27,037 nt of DNA from NCBI GenBank assembly GCA_019648995.1, contig BLXT01000255.1, positions 105,813 to 132,849 of the forward strand, in the 5' to 3' direction. This DNA is from Plakobranchus ocellatus (taxonomy: Eukaryota > Mollusca > Gastropoda > Plakobranchidae). Both the position numbers and the translations under genes were made by a program. Shown in pieces: positions 21,769 to 27,037 of this stretch. How positions within the stretch are numbered: the stretch's first letter is position 1; each line of letters begins with the position of its first letter. Under the pieces are notes generated by a model, which did no database searches, was not told the origin of the DNA, and worked only from the letters and a program-made list of their open reading frames with translations.

Positions 21769-22578
21769 TTTGAAGACAAAAAAGGAGAAACAGAGGAAAA
21801 ATCGGATAGAGATAGATTAGATCTATCTAGAATCTAGTAGATGGCCTTCTTTTTTATTATTGTAATGTATGCAAAATTAATTTTGATCTACCTAGAATGC
21901 ATAAGGCCTAGGCCTTAAACATGAAGTAAGAAACAAAAGCTTTGAACAAAACATGAACCTGGTGTGATGGAGTAGATCTACCTGTGTGAGAGACCTGTGT
22001 TCCACGAAATAGATAGATTAGATATCGAAACCGGAAATTGAAAAGAACATGCTAAAAAAAGAAAAGGAAGTGTATTCGTCCTGGACCTGCTGAGGCTGTA
22101 CGCGCGCTTAAACAGCCTCGATTAGTCGAGAAAGAGAGTATGTATGTATGTTTGCGTATAGAGCCTAGACCTCTTTCGGAGAAAATGGTAGATTCAGAAA
22201 CAAGTTATGTGCAACGAGCCATGTAGCTGAAGTAAATATTATTACTAAGAGTAAAATTGTTACGATAAAGTACTATATCTGCTACTACTCCTGCTATACT
22301 GCGATGGTATATTTTTTTCAAATGAGGATGGTGCTCTTCTTTTTCTTCTCATTATTATTATCACCATATTATTAGTAGTTTTATCCTTTTTGTTGTTGCT
22401 GTTGTTGTTGTTTTTTGCTGTTGTTGTTATTATAGAATTAAGCGTAGATCTTCTAATGTAGACATTTATTTTGAGAAAAATTAGCCCCAACTTCTAGGCA
22501 ACAGTTGATACAATTGATTTATCTACTTAAAAGGGTGTCTAAAAATGACATAAGGTAATTATTTTAGCCTTTTTAGGA

Positions 22579-22590
22579 GGGGGGGGGGGG
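22579..22590 (+). repeat. G12 homopolymer
   Basis: Twelve consecutive G follow TTTTAGGA. Such a run can form intermolecular or bulged G-quadruplexes and is prone to length errors. It is immediately followed by a GA-rich tract. Confidence 0.9.
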
Positions 22591-22602
22591 CGTAAGCGAA
22601 AG

Positions 22603-22680
22603 AGAGAGTGAGAGGAAGAGACAGAGAGAGAGAGAGAGAGAGTTAAGCTAGAGAGAGAAGAAAAGGAGGAGGCAGTCAGA
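22603..22680. repeat. Second GA-rich microsatellite
   Basis: The core (AG)n is at 22622-22642, within a wider purine tract that also holds GAGGAAGAG and GAAAAGGAGGAGG. It is less pure than the repeat at 21687. Confidence 0.85.
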
Positions 22681-22734
22681 TAGACAGAGGCATGGAAAGT
22701 CTAAGTGTGTTAAATAACTCCTTTTTTGCGCCTT

Positions 22735-23870
22735 AGTCCTGCTGCCACATAAAGGGAATAGAATCACAATTTTCACCTTATCAATGCTTAGGGAAATGTA
22801 TAGAAATGCAAAAAGATCTCCACCTCTGTTTCATTGATTATTCTAAGGCCTTTGACAAAGTAAAACATGTAGAGCTGTTTCGGATGCTAGAAAAATTAGA
22901 CATTGACAGGAAAGATCTGAGTAATTAGCAATCTATACAGGAATAAAACTGCATCTGCAAGATTTGAAGGAAAACATAGTGATTTCAAATTCATCAAAAG
23001 AGGTGTGAGGCAGGGTTTTGTAATGTCTCCTGATCATTTTAACCTATATAATGAAATAATCTGAAGGAATCTTGATGATATTTGAGGCTTAAAAATGGAG
23101 AGAATCTTAATAATACCAGGCATGCAGATGATACAGTTTTAATGCCGAAGTCTGAAGAACAACTCCAACATTTTTTCGAGACTGTAGTTTTAGAGAGCGA
23201 AAGATTGGGCCTGTCTTTGAAAAAAAACAAAAACGGAATGTATGGTCATCTTAAAGGAATCCTCTAATCCTTTGTCGTAAGCAAAGGCAAAAAAATCAAA
23301 CAAGTTACAAATTAAAATATCTAGGTTATCTGATAACATAAGATGGTAGATACACAAGTGAAATAAGTAAAAGAATAGCCATGACTAAAGATACATTAAA
23401 AAAAATGAAACCAATACTGGCCAACAAAAACATAAGTATGAAAACCAAAATAAGGGTAATGAAAATATATTTATGTTAGTTCTTAACACGGTACTGAACA
23501 AATAAACATAGAGAAAACAAAAAGCAGCAGAGATGTGGTTTATCAGAGGAATGATGAGGATATCATGGAAGAAAAAAGTCCAATGAATTGGTACTGAAAG
23601 AAACTAATCTTGAGTGATCACTAATAAGAACCATAAGACAGAGGCAAGTGCAGTTTTTAGGTCATATTTGCCGACACAAGGATTTAAAACACATAGCAAT
23701 CACTGAAAAGATTAAGGGCAAACGTAGTTGAGGTAGCCAGATAATCGCTTTTATTGAAAGTCTTTAGTAATGGACAATAGGTAAAGGTAGCAACGATAAC
23801 TTTATGAGGTTGACTGAGAATAGGTTTGAGTGGACAACCATGATCACCAATGTCTGTTCCAGACAATCCA
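22735..23870 (+). mobile_element. LINE fragment copy 2
   Basis: This is the same non-LTR family as the copy at 12100, also on plus. The shared stretch from about 22808 to 23020 matches copy 1 at about nine bases in ten by eye. Traces in order: LPHKGNR (about 22742), MQKDLHLCF..YSKAFDKVKH in pieces, RRGVRQG (about 22999-23015), HADD in place of YADD with TVLMPKSEEQL (23121-23165), KMKPILANKN (about 23404), a GHIC..R block (about 23662), GKI.GKRS (about 23708), and LTENRFEW near 23808-23835. It is truncated 5' near the RT fingers and broken by several frameshifts. After FEW the two copies diverge: copy 2 keeps the longer MITNVCSRQ-like end. Confidence 0.9.
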
Positions 23871-24026
23871 CCAAAAGAAAAAGAGTCCCGCCGCTAATTT
23901 CAAACTTGCTTGAGCGAAATTTATTTCAGCTATACGACTCGTTTCCAAATTTAGTATTATCTCCTAAGGGGATTGTGGTTGTATACGCGCGGATATGCTC
24001 TCGACTGGTCCAGATTGTAAACGCAC

Positions 24027-24110
24027 CTACAGCCTCGGCACTTCGTTGACGAATAGCTCTTTTGTATAAAAAACTAAAAAACTACTAGACAACTCCATGG
24101 AGATTATTTC
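24027..24110 (-). promoter_or_regulatory. Candidate URI1 non-coding first exon
   Basis: On the minus strand a strong donor CTGTAG|GTGCGT sits at 24027/24026, downstream of a candidate core promoter. Splicing to the acceptor at 20614 would give a 5' UTR ending one base before the URI1 ATG. Inside is a 24-codon upstream frame (ATG at 24098, TAG at 24027-24029) that would end just before the main ATG. This is inference from signals only. Other upstream exons, such as around 22.0-22.1 kb, are possible. Confidence 0.3.
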
Positions 24111-24118
24111 AACACAAT

Positions 24119-24133
24119 GGACGCCATTTCCGC
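24119..24133 (-). promoter_or_regulatory. Possible ETS/YY1-like promoter element
   Basis: The minus strand reads GCGGAAATGGCGTCC, combining a CGGAAAT ETS-like core with an ATGGCGTC YY1-like core. Both kinds occur close to start sites of housekeeping genes, and URI1 is such a gene. The CpG-bearing surroundings (23,990-24,050) are unusual for this window. On plus there is also a TATATAAAA at about 24169-24177. No direct evidence of transcription. Confidence 0.25.
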
Positions 24134-24548
24134 AAATTGTATTTTGGTTTTCGTGTTGAGTATATAAAACTCAAAATTGTTTTAAGAAATGTTTTAATCT
24201 TTTACAGTTCTGTGATATCGGATCAATAAAATAAAGATCTTTGATGTATATCTTTTAATATTCGCATGGGAAAGTAACCAAAGCAATTTGAATTGCAAAA
24301 CAAAGATGATTTTTAATAAAAACAACCCAGAAGTAATTTTTTTTTTTATAACGGAAGTTTATTCATAATGCACATTCTGAATTGAGAACCACAATTTGAA
24401 TTCCAAAAGCACACATGTGAATCTTTTTCTAGATTTTCTTTATCACACTGCCATCTTTTTTGACCAAAAAGTCGAGATGAACAGGATATGATTGAAGAGT
24501 TAAGAAGTATTTAAAATGAAATTGAAGACAGAATATCTAATCTAGAAT

Positions 24549-24796
24549 CCAGAATATTCGGCGCTTTTTCGTTTGTTCCCACCCCGAATTTTTATATAGC
24601 GATATGATCCGATCTAGCTCTATCTTCATAAGCTATTGATGAAATGAAGATGTCGCAGGTCAAGTTATAAAGAAAATAGTACTATTTTTTTACACAAAAT
24701 CTACACAATTTGACGCTTTTTCATTTGTCCTATCGAATAATATAGCTATATAAAAAGTGGGGGTGGGAACAAACGAAGAAGCGCCAAATCTTCTGG
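24549..24796. repeat. Three-armed inverted/direct repeat, MITE-like
   Basis: Left arm 24549-24613 (CCAGAATATTCGGCGC, then TTTGTTCCCACCCC and TTTTTATATAGC) is matched by the reverse complement of 24732-24796 over about 65 bases, with only scattered mismatches. A third, weaker copy in the same direction as the left arm lies at 24708-24745 (TTTGACGCTTTTTCATTTGT, then CGAATAATATAGC). It abuts the right arm head-on, so 24708-24789 is an imperfect palindrome. No protein is encoded. A small non-autonomous DNA element, or nested pieces of one, is the simplest reading. No clear target-site duplication is visible. Confidence 0.75.
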
Positions 24797-25656
24797 CATT
24801 GCCCTTTCAACTCAGGTTGTGATATTAGTCATCATTCAAACGTCTACATAAAAATTGGCATATCATTCATTTTAATACAATGCATGTTCAAATGTTATCC
24901 AAACAAGTAGATTTGGATGCTAATCATATATATTATTTATACACTGATTCTACATGGATCTAGGCTTCTATACTCTATATGTACTCTAAATATAATGAAT
25001 TAAAGTGTGTTCACTTATAGATAAGTTCAGCCTTATTCTAGTAATTAACTTATTAACTTAGAATTTAATTTATCAGAAAAATCATGGGTTGGCTTTATTG
25101 GCATAGAAAATGTTTCATTTAGAGTTTTTTTTTGTTCTTTTTTAAGTTCCTCTCTAGCTTTCCTAATGGAGATGGATAAGTTGTCTCCAAATTTTCTCCA
25201 GCCATTTCCATCCACCTGCCTCAGTCCCATGCCCACCTTAAATGGGAGTCAAAACCATATTTTGTTAAATAAAACTAAGGAATGCAGCACCTTAAACATG
25301 CTCCTTTTATGTCATTGTATGGCAAATGTGCAATATTTTCCTCTTATAAATGGATATCTTCATGCTCATTGTGAACTTCTTCGATTGATGTGTATGTGTA
25401 TGTGGGGGAGGTGAGCGGGTGGTTATTAGTGGCCTGTTTATTTTTTTTTGCTTATCATGAGTCTTAAGATGCCTTAGATTTTGTCTTTTACTTTCTATAA
25501 GCAATATCTCATAACTTTTTCTATTTGTTTTCCTGTGCTAGTGTTTATTATTGAAAGATGGCAATTTAGAAAAACCAGTCAAAATGTAGTTTAATGTATA
25601 GCAAGGACATTTTGTTGTCTAGTTGTGTAAAGCATACATGTTCCGTCACAAATACT
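24797..25656. other. Upstream region of the right-hand gene
   Basis: No exon or repeat was recognised. The open frames 25166-25414 (plus) and 25045-25236 (minus) overlap and neither resembles a known protein. T runs on plus reappear here (25124-25134, 25440-25449), as expected for DNA near a plus-strand gene. No convincing TATA or initiator can be assigned. Confidence 0.45.
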
Positions 25657-25695
25657 TGAAAGAAAGCAAAGCTCGTTGACAGCATACCACTCAAA

Positions 25696-27007
25696 ATGGA
25701 AAAACTAAACAGCTTGCTTCAAAGCGTGAAGCCTTTTGACTTTGAAGTGGAAGAGCTGAAAAAGAAAGGGAGGAAAGAAAAGCCAGAGAAAACCGAAAAG
25801 TCGGAGCTGGAGATTTTGGTGCATCGAAAGCAAAATGAAATGCGCAAGAAGGCTCAGTACCATTGGTCTTTACTGAGAGAGTCAGTGTGCAGTGTACGAA
25901 AGGTATTGGAGAAAGTTATCAAACATTTTCTATTCCTTATATACAATTTCATGTGTGCAAAATATATATTAATACTCTTTGAGTCAACATTCAAAATGGT
26001 TTATTGGTCTGTTAGAAAACAATATTGGCATACATTGGAAATTGAAAATAAATTATGCTGTCATCTATCCATAAAAAAAAAGTGTCCTCTTGTAACCTTT
26101 TAACCCAAGCACAACTTGATACCTGAGCACTGAATGTTTCCTTTTTAGAGATTTGATAGTAATCATGAACAATCAGCTGTTATAGTTTTATTTCATATTT
26201 TCTTTGTGCTCAATATGTCTGCCCAAACAAAATGAGTCAGTTGCAGGCGATCGGCTAATTAAGATATAGAGGAAATTGCCGACAGGGGTTGGATATATTG
26301 TAAAAAAATTGTTAGTATGTATCAAAAGATTAATCATTTCTGAACATTATAAAATCATTATAACATTCAAATTATAAATACTGTTTTCTCAACTTTAAAA
26401 CTTTGAAACCACTGAGTTTGTAACTTTAAAGAGACTTAGCTTTGCTCTAATGTGCTAGAGATAAATTCTTTCACCATTGGAAAGGAAATTGAGAGACCTT
26501 TCCAACAGTTTCAAAATCTTATATTTGAGAAACACCTACAAAAGACTCATTTTGCATGTTCAAATCAGATATGTTTGAACTGAACATTTTTTAAGCAGCT
26601 GCAACTAGATAATATTGATCTTACTTATAATAATGTTTCCAATTCATCAATTTGAAAGGCAGATTCTGTGCTAGTCTTAGATAAAATATAAGTAATGTGG
26701 AATTTTAACCTCAATCTAAAAATTAATATCAAATCGTTTAACTTTTTAAGGATCAGTTCTGAATTTACTTTAATTGAATTTTTCCTCTTATTACATATGT
26801 GTCATTTGTTTTCAAAATTATCCATCTAGTACAGTTATGACTGAGCGATGATATTGATATGATTAATTTTTGTATATCATACTCACTCTTCAGGCTGTGG
26901 AGGAGTCAGATCTGAAGAACCTTGTCATAACTCATGGAATTCACAGAGAGAGAAAAATGAATCATCACAAAAAGATTACTCAAGTTCTTTATATCCCACA
27001 GCATAAG
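25696..27007 (+). CDS. Unrecognised gene, first two coding exons (partial)
   Basis: Exon 1 is 25696-25902 (69 codons) and exon 2 is 26894-27007 (38 codons). The joint is phase 0: AAG|GTATTG to CTTCAG|GCT. Exon 2 probably ends at AAG|GTAAAT, although the frame also stays open to the window edge. The start sits in a good context (CAAAATGG), with an in-frame TGA 39 bases upstream (25657-25659). The 107 residues visible have a hydrophobic-spaced start (MEKLNSLLQSVKPFDFEVEE), a lysine- and glutamate-rich stretch (about 22-38), then helices with RKQNEMRKKAQYHWSLL and a basic second exon (HRERKMNHHKKITQVLY). There is no signal peptide or membrane segment. Coiled-coil or helical scaffold character is likely. 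I do not recognise the family. It is divergent from URI1. Confidence 0.7.
25903..26893 (+). other. Intron 1 of the right-hand gene
   Basis: This 991-bp intron has donor GTATTG and a pyrimidine-containing acceptor ACTCACTCTTCAG. It is AT-rich, and no repeat or RNA gene was recognised. The frame stays open for about 66 codons past the donor, so intron retention would add a hydrophobic, unconserved-looking tail. Splicing is favoured by the matching phase and the charged exon 2. Confidence 0.65.
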
Positions 27008-27037
27008 GTAAATAATTTTTTTTGGCAGTTTGATGAA

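Larger units (their letters stand above)
21767..22734. other. Intergenic or 5' intron stretch with low-complexity patches
   Basis: A CpG-bearing segment at 22095-22135 includes ACGCGCGC and the small palindrome CTCGA-TTAG-TCGAG. TTG/CTG trinucleotide-like repeats lie at 22390-22432, a G12 run at 22579-22590, and a second GA tract at about 22600-22680. On the minus strand several AG|GT pairs (for example near 21980) could be donors for an alternative URI1 first exon, but none stands out. Confidence 0.5.

Noticed and set aside
21613-21837. Plus-strand open frame with an arginine-glutamate repeat
   Set aside because: It is a direct product of the GA microsatellite, which stays open in every frame.
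22260-22490. Minus-strand open frame rich in asparagine
   Set aside because: It is encoded by a TTG/TTA trinucleotide-like low-complexity patch with no independent evidence.
1-27037. CRISPR arrays, operons, prokaryotic genes or LTR/viral elements
   Set aside because: There are no regularly spaced repeats and no compact gene strings. The only reverse-transcriptase traces are of non-LTR (LINE) type.

Overview
The window looks like a piece of an animal nuclear genome, most likely a mollusc or another lophotrochozoan. The reasons are small phase-consistent exons with GT-AG introns, AT-rich DNA with long homopolymers and microsatellites, decayed LINE and tRNA-derived SINE copies, and a URI1 protein of the invertebrate type. 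The species assignment is inference. No bacterial, viral or LTR-element signal was seen.

Layout. (1) Bases 1 to about 9,900 hold no exon that I can support. They contain one tRNA-derived SINE (about 5558-5700), short tandem duplications and one clean inverted repeat. Long T runs dominate the plus strand up to about 9.0 kb and long A runs after it. This fits a plus-strand transcript (intron or long 3' UTR) running toward URI1, but does not prove it. (2) Bases 9974-20613, minus strand, hold a complete set of nine coding exons for URI1, the unconventional prefoldin RPB5 interactor (437 codons plus stop). All exon phases agree. Its introns carry a LINE fragment, a second SINE, a degenerate 60-bp tandem repeat, a TA microsatellite and a 14-N assembly gap inside a poly(A) tract. 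(3) Bases 20,614-25,695 separate URI1 from a divergent gene. They hold GA microsatellites, a G12 run, a second copy of the same LINE, a CpG-bearing segment that could be the URI1 promoter and non-coding first exon (about 24.0-24.14 kb), and a three-armed repeat with a long imperfect palindrome (24549-24796). (4) From 25,696 to the right edge are the first two coding exons (107 residues) of a plus-strand gene that I do not recognise. It encodes a lysine- and glutamate-rich, probably coiled-coil N terminus and runs off the window.

URI1 and the right-hand gene are divergently transcribed about 5 kb apart. Nothing in the sequence links their functions. Apart from the unrecognised gene and the three-armed repeat, this is an ordinary intron-rich animal locus with fossil retroelements, and I found no convincing new biological system.
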